Shown: piece after piece, positions 35,554-44,728 of the stretch
How the letters are laid out: every line of letters starts with the position of its first letter
Position numbering within the stretch: position 1 is the stretch's first letter
Source: an uncultured Bacilli bacterium
Lineage (GTDB): Bacteria; Bacillota_I; Bacilli_A; RF39; UBA660
Length of the DNA stretch: 64,000 nucleotides
Assembly (NCBI GenBank): GCA_934120015.1
Contig: CAKOTD010000003.1
Location: 1-64,000 of the forward strand
Reading direction: 5' to 3'
Translations under genes and position numbers: made by a program
Notes under the pieces: model-generated
Told to the model about the DNA's origin: nothing
What the model saw: only the letters and a program-made list of their open reading frames with translations
Databases searched by the model: none

Positions 35554-35815
35554 GATATGCCCAAGATATTATTGAAGTTGATGAACAATTTATATCAAAT
35601 GACAAAATTAAATTTATGAAATTAAAACCTGTAATGGCAGCTTGTATATATCATAGAGGTGCATAGAATTAGGAAAAGCATATGGAAATCTTTTGAAGTA
35701 TATTGAGGAAAATAATTATGAAATTATTGAATGTCCAAGAGAATGTTATATTGATGGTATTTGGAATAAAGAAAATCCAAATGAATGGTTAACAGAAATA
35801 CAAATTCCTGTTTAA
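35554..35815 (+). pseudogene. Decayed GyrI-like effector-binding domain
   Basis: Right after the acetyltransferase stop the DNA reads KFMKLKPVMAACIYHRGA, then stops (35662-35664). It continues in another frame as ELGKAYGNLLKYIEENNY and IIECPRECYIDGIWNKENPN to a TAA near 35814. This is the C-terminal effector-binding (GyrI-like) domain of MerR/AraC-type regulators, broken by a frameshift or small deletion and lacking its N-terminal DNA-binding part. No ribosome site is seen. Confidence 0.7.
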
Positions 35816-35901
35816 AAAATACTAAAACAATTTGGTATCTACATTATATAATTTAATGAGAAGTGTGATATAATATGTTTAGAAAATAAGAGGTGTTAAA
35901 A

Positions 35902-36543
35902 ATGTACACTAAAATAAAAAAATTAATAATTACGAATTATATATGGATTATTTTCTTTATATGTTTAATTATTTTCTTGGCTCTTGCAGAGGATGTTTTT
36001 AATCGTGATATAATGAATGGAGATATTATTGGTTATGATTTTATATCACATTATTTAATAAATGATTTTACTACCCCTATAATGAAAGCAATTACTTGGT
36101 GTGGTGGTGCAATATGTTTAGTTTTGTTAACTATTATATTGTTTATTTGTTTAAAGAATAAAAGAGATGGTATTTTAATTGGTATAAATTTGGTTACTAT
36201 TACAATATTAAATCAAATTTTTAAGTTTATTCTTCAAAGACCAAGACCAGAGGGTTATAGAATTATAAATGAAACTGGTTATAGTTTTCCATCAGGACAT
36301 TCTATGATAAGTATGGCTTTTTATGGTTTTTTGATATATTTGATTTATCAAAATGTCGTTAATAAATATATAAAATGGACTTTAATTATATTTTTAACAT
36401 TTCTAATTATATCAATAGGTATTAGTAGAGTATATTTGGGAGTTCATTATACAAGTGATGTTTTAGCTGGCTTTTTAGTATCTATTTCTTATTTAATATT
36501 ATATATTAGGATTATTAATGTTTTGTTAAAGAAAAAAGCGTAA
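35902..36543 (+). CDS. PAP2-family membrane phosphatase
   Basis: A 213-aa protein with about six membrane helices. It carries the three phosphatase motifs of the PAP2 superfamily: the LQRPRPEG block (about 112-119), FPSGHS (about 131-136), and SRVYLGVHYTSDVLAG (about 174-189) with the catalytic His. It likely removes phosphate from undecaprenyl-pyrophosphate or phosphatidate-type lipids. ATG 35902 was chosen over an in-frame GTG at 35893 that is part of the ribosome site. Followed by a vanZ-like gene. Confidence 0.9.
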   Translation: MYTKIKKLIITNYIWIIFFICLIIFLALAEDVFNRDIMNGDIIGYDFISHYLINDFTTPIMKAITWCGGAICLVLLTIILFICLKNKRDGILIGINLVTITILNQIFKFILQRPRPEGYRIINETGYSFPSGHSMISMAFYGFLIYLIYQNVVNKYIKWTLIIFLTFLIISIGISRVYLGVHYTSDVLAGFLVSISYLILYIRIINVLLKKKA

Positions 36544-36563
36544 TTTGAAAAGGTGATTTATTT

Positions 36564-37073
36564 ATGCCAATTATTGATATTTTAATATTAATATTTATTT
36601 ATTTTTGTTATCTTTATAAAAGATGGAAATTAAAAGGAAAGGATGCATTATTTGTAAGAACATTAATGTATATATATTTAATATTACTAATTTATGTGAC
36701 ATTAATGCCTATAGTTACATCATTACCATTTCTTTTTAATCATCCCTATATTCCAATGAATCTAAATATTTTTGATGACCTAATAAATGGGAGAGGAGAT
36801 TATTTTAGACAAATTATTTTAAATATTATAATGACAATTCCTTTTGGTTTTTTATTTCCAATAATAAATAAAAAAAGTATGTTTTTGAAAACTATTTTAT
36901 GTACATTCTTATTAAGTTTATGCATTGAATTGTTGCAACCATTAATTGATGGTGCTAGATCATCAGATATTACAGATTTAATAACTAATACTATAGGTGG
37001 TGCTGTTGGATATGTATGTTTCTTGCTATTTAGACCAGTAGTTAATAAATTCATGGAGAGGTTAAGAAGATAA
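36564..37073 (+). CDS. VanZ-family membrane protein
   Basis: A 169-aa protein with four to five membrane helices and the VanZ pattern: YVTLMPI, MNLNIFDDL, IILNIIMTIPFGFLFP, IELLQPLIDGARSSDITDLITNTIGGAVGY. VanZ proteins are linked to low-level teicoplanin resistance and envelope sensing, with unknown chemistry. It follows the PAP2 gene by 20 bp and is ended by a terminator, so the two form a short envelope operon. Confidence 0.92.
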   Translation: MPIIDILILIFIYFCYLYKRWKLKGKDALFVRTLMYIYLILLIYVTLMPIVTSLPFLFNHPYIPMNLNIFDDLINGRGDYFRQIILNIIMTIPFGFLFPIINKKSMFLKTILCTFLLSLCIELLQPLIDGARSSDITDLITNTIGGAVGYVCFLLFRPVVNKFMERLRR

Positions 37074-37081
37074 TTATATAT

Positions 37082-37103
37082 AACAGATTTATCTGTTTTT
37101 TTT
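37082..37103 (+). terminator. Terminator after vanZ-like gene
   Basis: AACAGAT (37082-37088) and ATCTGTT (37091-37097) pair with a two-base loop and continue into a run of T. Confidence 0.75.
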
Positions 37104-37210
37104 GTCAAAAATTTTTGAAATTTAAAAAAAAAAACTTACACAAAAAATTTTTTTGTGATACAATTATCAAGTCTTTAAAGATTATTTATTTTGGAGAAAA
37201 GAGGAGTAGT

Positions 37211-39178
37211 ATGAAAGAATTAAATTTAGGAAAAGATAAAATAAATAAGTTACTATTATCTTTTGCTATACCATGTGTTATAAGTATGCTGATAAATTCT
37301 GTCTATAATATCGTAGACCAAATATTTATTGGTAAAGGCGTTGGAACTCTTGGAAATGCGGCAACCAATGTTATCTTTCCACTTGTTATTATTTTTAATG
37401 CAATTGCAGGACTAATAGGAAATGGTGCTGCTGCTAATTTATCACTTAAATTAGGTGAAAATGATAAGAAAAATGCATCTAAAAGTATAGGTCAAGCTAT
37501 AACTTTATCATTTCTTGTTTCAATTATTATTAGTATAATTACTTATATATTTTTACCAAAATTAGTCTATTTATTTGGATGTACTGATAGTGTTTATAAT
37601 TATGCTATAGAATATGGAAAGATTATTGTTATAGGTGCACCATTTATGATAGTTTATTCATCATTTTCAAGTATTATTAGAGCTGATGGTTCACCAAAAT
37701 ATTCTATGATAATGCTTGTGATAGGGGCTATTATCAATATAATATTAGATCCAATCTTTATTTTTACTTTTAATATGGGTGTAAAGGGAGGAGCTATTGC
37801 TACCGTAATTGGTCAAGTTGTTTCATTTATAATTGCTTGCCTTTACCTTAAAAAGGTAAAATCTGTTAAATTAACAAAAAATGATTTTAAGATAGATAAA
37901 AGTGTAGTTAAGATTCTGTCACTTGGTCTTTCATCATTTATAACACAAGCAACGATTTTAGTATTATTTGTTTTTATGAATAATATTATGACTAAACTTG
38001 GAGCAAAAACAAAATTTGGAGAAGATATACCACTTTCAGTATATGGTGTAATATCTAAAATAAACAGTTTATATATTTCTACCGTTCTTGGAATATCTAT
38101 AGGGGCACAACCTATTATTGGCTTTAATTATGGGGCTGGTAATGAATTTAGAGTAAAAGAAACCATAAAAAAAGTTTTATTTATTAATTTTATTGTTGGT
38201 ATATTATTTAATTTAATGTTTTTATTATTTCCAAGACAGTTAGCTGGTATATTTATATCTGCAAATGATCCATCATATAATCTATTTATGGAATTTGCTA
38301 CTTTAATGTGTCATAGTTTTTTATTAGTTATTGCTTTAAATGCACTAGAAATGACAACAAGTATTGTTATTCAATCACTTGGAAATGTTGTAAAATCAAC
38401 AGCTGTAACATTTATTAGACAAATAATATTATTAATACCTATATCTTTATTATTAGCCTTTATTTTTAATAAAGGAATATATGGGGTATTATATGCAGGA
38501 TGTATTGCTGATATATTGTGTTTTATAATTACAATCTTTATTTTAAAGTCAGAGTATAAAAAACTTGGCATAGTACCCAGTGAAAACAATGAAAGTGATA
38601 AAAACGATAATTTATCATATAAAGGAAAACATATTGTTATTACTATATCAAGAGAATATGGATCAGGTGGTAGATTTGTAGGTAAAATAGTTGCTGAAAA
38701 ATTAGGAGTTCCATTTTATGATAAAGAATTAATATCTATGTCAGCAAAACAATCTGGTCTTTCAGAAACTTATATTAAATCAATTGATCAAAGAAAAAAA
38801 TCTGCAAGTTATATTAATAATAATGATGATAGATTATTTATTGCTGAGCAAAAAGTTATTGAAAAATTGGCTAAATCTTCTTGTGTTATAGTGGGTAGGT
38901 GTGCTGATTATATTTTAAGAGATAAAAAAAATGTTGTTAAGGTTTTCTTATATAGTGATGATTTATCTAAAGAAAAAAGAGCTGTTAAATATTATGGATT
39001 AAATAAAGATGTAGCACTAAAAGAAATAGGTAAGATAAATAAAGATAGGGCTAAACATTATAAATTCTATACAGGAAGAGATTGGATGAACTTTAATAAC
39101 TATGATATATCACTTAATGTTGATAAATACGGTGTAGAAAAAACTGCAAATAATATTATAGAAATTGTAAGAGGATAG
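37211..39178 (+). CDS. MATE efflux protein fused to a cytidylate-kinase-like domain
   Basis: A 655-aa protein. Residues 1-445 form a 12-helix MATE transporter (motifs NSVYNIVDQIFIGKGVG, GNGAAANLSLKLGE, SSIIRADGSPKYSM, QPIIGFNYGAGN). After a charged linker, residues about 472-655 form a cytidylate-kinase-like (Cytidylate_kin2) domain with P-loop region SREYGSGGRFVGK, then VPFYDKELI, IVGRCADYILRD and NFNNYDISLNVDKYG. The frame is uninterrupted through the junction, so this is a real fusion. ATG 37211 follows AGAGGAG; the upstream open frame is basic and not MATE-like. Confidence 0.9.
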   Translation: MKELNLGKDKINKLLLSFAIPCVISMLINSVYNIVDQIFIGKGVGTLGNAATNVIFPLVIIFNAIAGLIGNGAAANLSLKLGENDKKNASKSIGQAITLSFLVSIIISIITYIFLPKLVYLFGCTDSVYNYAIEYGKIIVIGAPFMIVYSSFSSIIRADGSPKYSMIMLVIGAIINIILDPIFIFTFNMGVKGGAIATVIGQVVSFIIACLYLKKVKSVKLTKNDFKIDKSVVKILSLGLSSFITQATILVLFVFMNNIMTKLGAKTKFGEDIPLSVYGVISKINSLYISTVLGISIGAQPIIGFNYGAGNEFRVKETIKKVLFINFIVGILFNLMFLLFPRQLAGIFISANDPSYNLFMEFATLMCHSFLLVIALNALEMTTSIVIQSLGNVVKSTAVTFIRQIILLIPISLLLAFIFNKGIYGVLYAGCIADILCFIITIFILKSEYKKLGIVPSENNESDKNDNLSYKGKHIVITISREYGSGGRFVGKIVAEKLGVPFYDKELISMSAKQSGLSETYIKSIDQRKKSASYINNNDDRLFIAEQKVIEKLAKSSCVIVGRCADYILRDKKNVVKVFLYSDDLSKEKRAVKYYGLNKDVALKEIGKINKDRAKHYKFYTGRDWMNFNNYDISLNVDKYGVEKTANNIIEIVRG

Positions 39179-39200
39179 ATTAAAAACTATTCTTTTTTTC

Positions 39201-39246
39201 TTGACAATTGAGTATCTATTCAACTATAATTGAATATAGTTGAATA
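39201..39246 (+). promoter_or_regulatory. Promoter with CadC/ArsR-type operator
   Basis: TTGACA (39201-39206) and TATAAT (39225-39230) are 18 bp apart. TATTCAACTATA (39217-39228) and TATAGTTGAATA (39235-39246) are perfect 12-base inverse arms with a six-base centre, covering the -10 box. This is the arrangement of ArsR/SmtB/CadC repressor sites, relieved when metal binds. Confidence 0.88.
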
Positions 39247-39273
39247 GGCGTTCAACCGAAAGAAGGCAAATTA

Positions 39274-39654
39274 ATGGAAAAGAAAGAGTTAATATGTGAT
39301 TGTAATATCATTCATAAAGATGCAGTAGAACTTGCATTAAAAAATAAGCCAAAGCTTAATGAACTAGAAAATTTATCTGAATTATTTAAAATACTTGGAG
39401 ATCAAACAAGAATAAAAATTCTTTGGACTTTAGATAATCATGAGATGTGTGTTTGTGATATTGCAAATGTTTTAAATATGACAAAATCATCTATTTCTCA
39501 TCAGTTATCAACGCTTAGACAATCTGGTATTGTTAAGTATAGAAAGGTTGGAAAAGAAGTATATTATATGTTAGATGATGAACATATTAGAAAATTGTAT
39601 GAAATTGGGTTAGAGCACATTGACCATAAAATGGAAGGAGATATAAATGAATAA
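39274..39654 (+). CDS. ArsR/CadC-type metal-sensing repressor
   Basis: A 126-aa winged-helix repressor. It has Cys8 and Cys10 in the N-terminal arm (LICDCN) and Cys59/Cys61 in the recognition-helix region (MCVCDIANVL), the set used by CadC to bind cadmium, lead or zinc. The DNA-binding helix is MTKSSISHQLSTLRQSGIV. It heads the operon with the P-type ATPase, overlapping it by eight bases, and should repress through the perfect dyad at 39217-39246. Confidence 0.93.
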   Translation: MEKKELICDCNIIHKDAVELALKNKPKLNELENLSELFKILGDQTRIKILWTLDNHEMCVCDIANVLNMTKSSISHQLSTLRQSGIVKYRKVGKEVYYMLDDEHIRKLYEIGLEHIDHKMEGDINE

Positions 39655-41692
39655 ATTTAGATATAGTATTAATAATTTAGATTGTGCAAATTGTGCAAGA
39701 GAAATAGAAGAAATGTTAAATAAACATAAAGATTTTAGAAATGTTTCAGTGAATTTTAATACATGTAAAATTTCTTATGAATCTGATAAAAATTATAGTT
39801 TGGAGCAACTAAATAAAATTATAAAAAAGGTAGAACCTGATGCTTATATTACTAAAAATGATGATATAAAAGAAAAAAAAGAATTTCATTTTAGTACTTT
39901 AATTATTGCTTTAATAATAGGTGTGGGTGCTCATTTATTATCACTACCGGACTTTATTAAAATAGGATGTTATATTATGTCGTATGGTTTACTTCTTTAT
40001 AAAATAGTTATAAATGCATTTAAATTACTTATTAAAGGTAAGGGAATAAATGAGAATGCTTTAATAAGCATATCTTGTATAGGCGCTTTAATTATAGGAG
40101 AGATAATGGAAGGGCTAATGGTTATTACTTTATATATTATAGGTAAAATATTGGAAGAAAAAGCCATTAATAATTCAAGGAAATCTATTAAAAATCTACT
40201 TGACATAAAGGCACCATTTGCTAATAAAAAAGTTAATAATGAAATTATAAGTGTTATGGTGGAGGATGTTCAAGTTGATGATATACTTATAGTAAAAAAA
40301 GGTGAAAGGATTCCTGTTGATGGAGTAGTCGTAAAGGGAGAAAGTGTACTTGATGCATCTGCTTTAACTGGAGAAAGTGAATTAGTTAATGTTAATGTTG
40401 GTACTGAAGTTTTATCAGGTAGTATAAACATGGGTAATGTAATAGAAATGAAAGTTACTTCATTGTTTGAGAATTCTACAGTATCTAAGATTCTTAATTT
40501 ATTAGAAAGTGCTACAGATAAGAAAACAAAAACAGAAACTATAGTTTCAAAAATAAGTAAAATATATACGCCAGTTGTATTAGTGCTAGCACTATTGATT
40601 ATAATCTTACTTCCACTAATTTCTAATATACCTATTAAAGATAGTATATATCGTGGACTTACTTTTTTAGTAATTTCTTGTCCATGTGCAATTGCTATAT
40701 CTGTACCTCTTTCTTATTTTACAGGAATAGGTGTTGCAAGTATAAATGGAATATTAATTAAGGGAAGTAATTATTTAGATAATTTAAGTGATACAAGTAG
40801 TATTATTTTTGATAAGACTGGAACATTAACAAATGGTGCATTCACTGTGTCAAAGATTGAAATAAGTGATAAATGGAAAAAAGAATATTCATTAGATGAA
40901 ATAATTAATATTCTTGTAAAAGGAGAATCATTTTCTAACCATCCAATTGCAAAATCAATTTTAAAGTTAAAAGATGATGAAATTGATAATAGTGATATAA
41001 AAGATTATGAAGAGATTACTGGTAAAGGAGTTTCATTTAAATTTAATAACAAGAAAATATTTATTGGAAGTAATAAATTATGTAATTGTGATAATGATGT
41101 AATGCTTCATTTGAATATTGATGGAGAACATGTTGCTTCAATTTTTATTGATGATGGAATAAAAGAACATGCTAAAGAAGTCATTAAGATGCTTAAATCT
41201 TACAATATTAAGACATATATGTTTACTGGAGATAAGAAAGATATAGCTCTTGATATTGGTAATAAAATTGGTATAGATGAGATAAAATATGAAATGCTTC
41301 CTCAAGATAAATTTGAAAACTTTGAATTAGTAAGTAAAAATAATAAGATTACTATTTTTGTTGGGGATGGAATTAATGATGCTCCAGTTTTAAAAAGGGC
41401 AGATATTGGGATTTCTATGGGTGGTGTAGGAACTGATTCAGCAATAGAAGCTAGTGATGTAGTACTAATGAATGATAGATTAGATCGTATACCACTTGCT
41501 ATAGATATTTCTAAATATACAAAAAAAATTATTAAACAGAATTTGTTGTTTGCTATGATAATAAAAGTTATAACTTTATTACTTAGTGTATTAGGTTTTG
41601 CAAATATGTGGATGGCTGTTTTTGCAGATACTGGAGTTACATTACTTACAATTTTAAATACACTTAGAATAATGAAAAAATATAGAAATTAA
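39647..41692 (+). CDS. Heavy-metal P1B-type ATPase (Zn/Cd/Pb exporter)
   Basis: A 681-aa exporter. The N-terminal metal-binding domain has DCANCA (Cys13, Cys16). Actuator loop TGES (in ALTGESE), membrane metal site SCPCAIAIS (CPC), phosphorylation site DKTGTLT, MFTGDKKD, and hinge GDGINDAPVLKRADIG are all present. The CPC plus CadC-type repressor indicates Zn/Cd/Pb export rather than copper. It is the efflux counterpart of the uptake operon in element 2, under a different sensor. Confidence 0.94.
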   Translation: MNKFRYSINNLDCANCAREIEEMLNKHKDFRNVSVNFNTCKISYESDKNYSLEQLNKIIKKVEPDAYITKNDDIKEKKEFHFSTLIIALIIGVGAHLLSLPDFIKIGCYIMSYGLLLYKIVINAFKLLIKGKGINENALISISCIGALIIGEIMEGLMVITLYIIGKILEEKAINNSRKSIKNLLDIKAPFANKKVNNEIISVMVEDVQVDDILIVKKGERIPVDGVVVKGESVLDASALTGESELVNVNVGTEVLSGSINMGNVIEMKVTSLFENSTVSKILNLLESATDKKTKTETIVSKISKIYTPVVLVLALLIIILLPLISNIPIKDSIYRGLTFLVISCPCAIAISVPLSYFTGIGVASINGILIKGSNYLDNLSDTSSIIFDKTGTLTNGAFTVSKIEISDKWKKEYSLDEIINILVKGESFSNHPIAKSILKLKDDEIDNSDIKDYEEITGKGVSFKFNNKKIFIGSNKLCNCDNDVMLHLNIDGEHVASIFIDDGIKEHAKEVIKMLKSYNIKTYMFTGDKKDIALDIGNKIGIDEIKYEMLPQDKFENFELVSKNNKITIFVGDGINDAPVLKRADIGISMGGVGTDSAIEASDVVLMNDRLDRIPLAIDISKYTKKIIKQNLLFAMIIKVITLLLSVLGFANMWMAVFADTGVTLLTILNTLRIMKKYRN

Positions 41693-41712
41693 ATTTAGTA
41701 TTTACAAAGGTT

Positions 41713-42636
41713 GTGATTAGTGTGAGATATAAGAAAGTAAAGAAGGTTTTAATTTTTTGGTGTTTATTTATAGGTATTGGGGCTTTATACGGAGGATTAA
41801 ATATGTTATTTGATCCAACAGGAAAATCTCTTAAAATGGATGAATTGTTACCATATTTTAAAACGCTACCATTTAGTAATATATTATTTAAAAATTATAT
41901 GTTTTCTGGTATATCATTAATAGTTGTGAATGGAATAACCAATTTAGTAGCTGCCTACTTTCTTATTAAAAATAAAAAAATAGGTATTATATTAGGTACT
42001 ATATTTGGTTTTACATTAATGTTATGGATTATTATTCAATTTATTATTTTTCCTATGAATATATTATCAATTTCTTATTTTGTATTTGGAGTGTTGCAAC
42101 TAATATCTGGATATATAACTTATGTTTTTTATATGCAAGAACAGTTTTCTTTTGATGCAAATAAGTATCATAATATTGGTAAAAATAAGGAAAGCATAGT
42201 TGTTTATTTTTCAAGAATGGGGTATACAAAATGGATTGCGTATGAGAAAGCAAATAGGATAGGAGCCGATATACTGGAAATAAAAACAAAAGAGAAAACT
42301 GATGGAACACTAGGTTTTTGGTGGTGTGGAAGATATGGTATGCATAAGTGGAATATGAAAATAGAAGAATTACCAATTAATTTACAAGATTATCAAAATG
42401 TAATCATAGTATCACCAATATGGGTTTTTAGTATATGTGCACCAATAAGAGAATTCTGCTATCAAAATAAAAATTATATTAATAATGCTCAATATATATT
42501 TACCCATTTTATGAATTGTAGTTTTAAAAATGTAGCAGATGAACTCGATAAAATAATAAATAAAAAAAGAGATAAATTTACTTCTATTTGTATTAGATTG
42601 GGTAAAGTAAAGTCATATAGAACCTTTGAAAAATGA
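41713..42636 (+). CDS. Four-helix membrane domain fused to flavodoxin-like domain
   Basis: The 307-aa protein has four hydrophobic helices in residues about 10-140 and a flavodoxin-like C-terminal part. That part begins IVVYFSRMGYTKWIAYEKA (FMN phosphate loop) and includes VIIVSPIWVFSICAPIREF. It ends with a basic tail. GTG at 41713 follows AAAGG and is 20 bp after the ATPase stop, so co-transcription with the metal exporter is possible. A membrane-tethered electron carrier is a reasonable inference; the partner is unknown. Confidence 0.75.
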   Translation: MISVRYKKVKKVLIFWCLFIGIGALYGGLNMLFDPTGKSLKMDELLPYFKTLPFSNILFKNYMFSGISLIVVNGITNLVAAYFLIKNKKIGIILGTIFGFTLMLWIIIQFIIFPMNILSISYFVFGVLQLISGYITYVFYMQEQFSFDANKYHNIGKNKESIVVYFSRMGYTKWIAYEKANRIGADILEIKTKEKTDGTLGFWWCGRYGMHKWNMKIEELPINLQDYQNVIIVSPIWVFSICAPIREFCYQNKNYINNAQYIFTHFMNCSFKNVADELDKIINKKRDKFTSICIRLGKVKSYRTFEK

Positions 42637-42670
42637 GTTGGTATATCGGTTTAATTGTTATAAAGTAAGA

Positions 42671-42707
42671 AAAACAAATCATTACAAATCATTGATGATT
42701 TGTTTTT
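42671..42707 (+). terminator. Terminator after the flavodoxin-fusion gene
   Basis: AAAACAAATCA (42671-42681) pairs with TGATTTGTTTT (42696-42706), followed by further T. Confidence 0.85.
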
Positions 42708-42731
42708 GTGTATTAATAAATTTATAATAGA

Positions 42732-42760
42732 TTGACACGCGTACATATGTACTCTATAAT
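42732..42760 (+). promoter_or_regulatory. Promoter with TACATATGTA-type operator
   Basis: TTGACA (42732-42737) and TATAAT (42755-42760) are 17 bp apart. The spacer contains the perfect palindrome GTACATATGTAC (42741-42752), which includes the TACAnnTGTA core bound by BlaI/MecI/CopY-type repressors. No such repressor gene is in the window. Confidence 0.75.
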
Positions 42761-42825
42761 AATAGTGAAAGAGCAAAATTATACAACTATATAATTATAA
42801 TTTAATAGAAACGGAGCATAATCTA

Positions 42826-43029
42826 ATGAGTAAGTATGAACCATTATGGAGTTATTTAAAAAAGAATCAAAAAGAAAATTATAAGTTGAGTTATGAAGAA
42901 ATAAAAAATATTTTAGGGTTTGAAATAGATCATTCATTTTTAAAGTATAAAAAGGAGTTAAAAGAGTATGGTTATGAAGTTTTAAAGATATCAATGAAAG
43001 ATAAATATGTTGAATTTAAGAAAATATAA
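42826..43029 (+). CDS. Small conserved protein (DUF7662-like)
   Basis: The 67-aa protein has the pattern YEPLWSYLKKNQKENYKLSY, then EEIKNILGF and IDHSFLKYKKELKEYGY. This matches a widespread small domain of unknown function, found alone or fused to other domains in Firmicutes. It is controlled by the TACATATGTA-containing promoter. The decayed acetyltransferase gene follows 11 bp after its stop and may once have been part of the same operon. Confidence 0.7.
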   Translation: MSKYEPLWSYLKKNQKENYKLSYEEIKNILGFEIDHSFLKYKKELKEYGYEVLKISMKDKYVEFKKI

Positions 43030-43040
43030 AATTTTATATA

Positions 43041-43612
43041 TTGAAAAAAGATTCTGAGAATGAATATATTAATTTAAGTTTAGAAAATATAGATAAAGAA
43101 CATATTTGTTGTGCTATTAGTGATTCCAAACATCAAATAGGTGTTAATAATAAAGAAGCGTGGATTAAGGATAAGTTAAAGGATGAAGATGTATTTAGAA
43201 AACTAAATGTAAGGGATAAAACATTTATTGAATATGATCCTATTGAAATAGCATGGGTACCTATAATAGGTAAAAATTATGAGTATATTTATTGCTTATT
43301 GGTAGCTGGTAGTTTTAAGGGAAAATTATGATATTGCTATATATATTAATTTAGATAAAAATAAAAGATTAGAAAGAGTAAAAAGTCGTTCTTTTGAACT
43401 ATTTAAAGAAAGAATACTTGAAGGTTATATTATAGAAAACAAAAATTTTGGAATTATGTTTATAGTAGGGATGAAAAAGAGATATTAAAATGGTTTGAAT
43501 CCTTAAGTTGTAGGAAGATTATAATAGATGGAAGTAACTCTTTAAATGAAAATATTGAGCTGGTTATGCAAATAATTAATAAAGTAGATATATGTAAAGA
43601 AAATTATAAATA
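43041..43612 (+). pseudogene. Chimeric remnant: YoaP-type acetyltransferase plus P-loop kinase
   Basis: From the TTG at 43041 the frame reads like the first 85 residues of the acetyltransferase at 34810 (shared HICC, DVFRKLN, AWVPIIG, YIYCL, GSFKGK) and then stops at 43329-43331. Next, without a start, comes RLERVKSRSFELFKERILEG in one frame. It continues as VYSRDEKEILKWFESLSC in another, which is the C-terminal part of an AAA/P-loop kinase family. A deletion joining two genes plus a frameshift explains it. Neither part should be functional. Confidence 0.75.
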
Positions 43613-43663
43613 GTAGAATAATACTTAATTATGGTATATAATTATTCTAGGAGGCGTTTTAGA

Positions 43664-44728
43664 ATGGAAAATAAAAAAAATAAGAAGTGGTTTATTGTTT
43701 TAATTTTAATTATTATATTACTTATATTTCTAATATTTTATTTATTATTTGGAAGAAAAAAGTCTTTTACAGTTACTTTTGATACAGTAGGAGGTACACC
43801 AATTAGTAATATTATAGTTAAAAATAATGAAGTAATTAAATTGCCAGATGAGCCAGTAAAGGAAGGATTTACATTTATTGGATGGACTGATAATAATGGT
43901 AATATGATAACAAACGGGACAAAGTTAACAGAAGATATTACATTAAGAGCTTTATGGATAGATAATAATGCTGAAACTATTGTTATTACATTTGATACAG
44001 ATGGCGGAAATGAAATAGGAAGTATTACTATGGCAAAAGATGGTAGTATTATCCTTCCAGTAAATCCAATAAAAGAAGGATATATTTTTGGTGGATGGAT
44101 AGATGAAAATGGTAATATTATTTCATCAAATATGACTACTACTAATAGTACTACTTTGAAAGCATACTGGATTAAAAAGAATGCTAAAACATCAACTATT
44201 ACATTTGATACAGATGGTGGAAATAATATTGATAATATTTTAGTTGAAAATGATAAAATAATTGTTTTACCTGTAAATCCAACAAAAGATGGTTATGTTT
44301 TTGATGGATGGGTTGATACTGATGGAAACACTATCACAAAAGATACTATTATAAATAAAGATATAACTATTAAAGCTATTTGGAAAGAACCATATACTTG
44401 TCCAAATGATTGTGATCCAGTAGAAAATGGAAGTAAATGTGTGAAGGAAACAACAACGGATATGATTATTGTTTCTGGGTGTCCTTCTGGATATAGAATG
44501 AGCAATGGGAAATGTACAGGTACAAGATATGCTGCCAATAATGGCTCAAATGGCTGGGAATGCAATAATAGTGGTGACTATATGTATACTGAAGAAGATG
44601 GTTTTGGAGCTATGATGTGGTGTGTACCAACAACAAGTGTAAAAACTGGAAAAGAATGTCCAGATGGTTATACACAAGATGGAAGTATTTGTAAGAAAAT
44701 TGAAACAATAGACTGCGTAGCAAATTAA
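43664..44728 (+). CDS. Anchored protein with InlB-type B repeats
   Basis: A 354-aa protein with one N-terminal membrane helix (about 8-30) and three Listeria/Bacteroides-type (Flg_new/InlB) repeats. Each has the pattern FDTxGG..I, LP..P.K.G..F.GW, T.L.A.W (VTFDTVGGT, ITFDTDGGNEI, ITFDTDGGNNI). A Cys-rich C-terminal region (ten or so Cys) could be disulfide-bonded. It is displayed outside, likely for adhesion or structure. ATG 43664 follows AGGAGG; the open frame from 43631 contains that ribosome site. Confidence 0.85.
   Translation: MENKKNKKWFIVLILIIILLIFLIFYLLFGRKKSFTVTFDTVGGTPISNIIVKNNEVIKLPDEPVKEGFTFIGWTDNNGNMITNGTKLTEDITLRALWIDNNAETIVITFDTDGGNEIGSITMAKDGSIILPVNPIKEGYIFGGWIDENGNIISSNMTTTNSTTLKAYWIKKNAKTSTITFDTDGGNNIDNILVENDKIIVLPVNPTKDGYVFDGWVDTDGNTITKDTIINKDITIKAIWKEPYTCPNDCDPVENGSKCVKETTTDMIIVSGCPSGYRMSNGKCTGTRYAANNGSNGWECNNSGDYMYTEEDGFGAMMWCVPTTSVKTGKECPDGYTQDGSICKKIETIDCVAN

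Noticed and set aside
42053..42376. Minus-strand 107-codon frame
   Set aside because: Antisense shadow inside the membrane-flavodoxin gene; no ribosome site.
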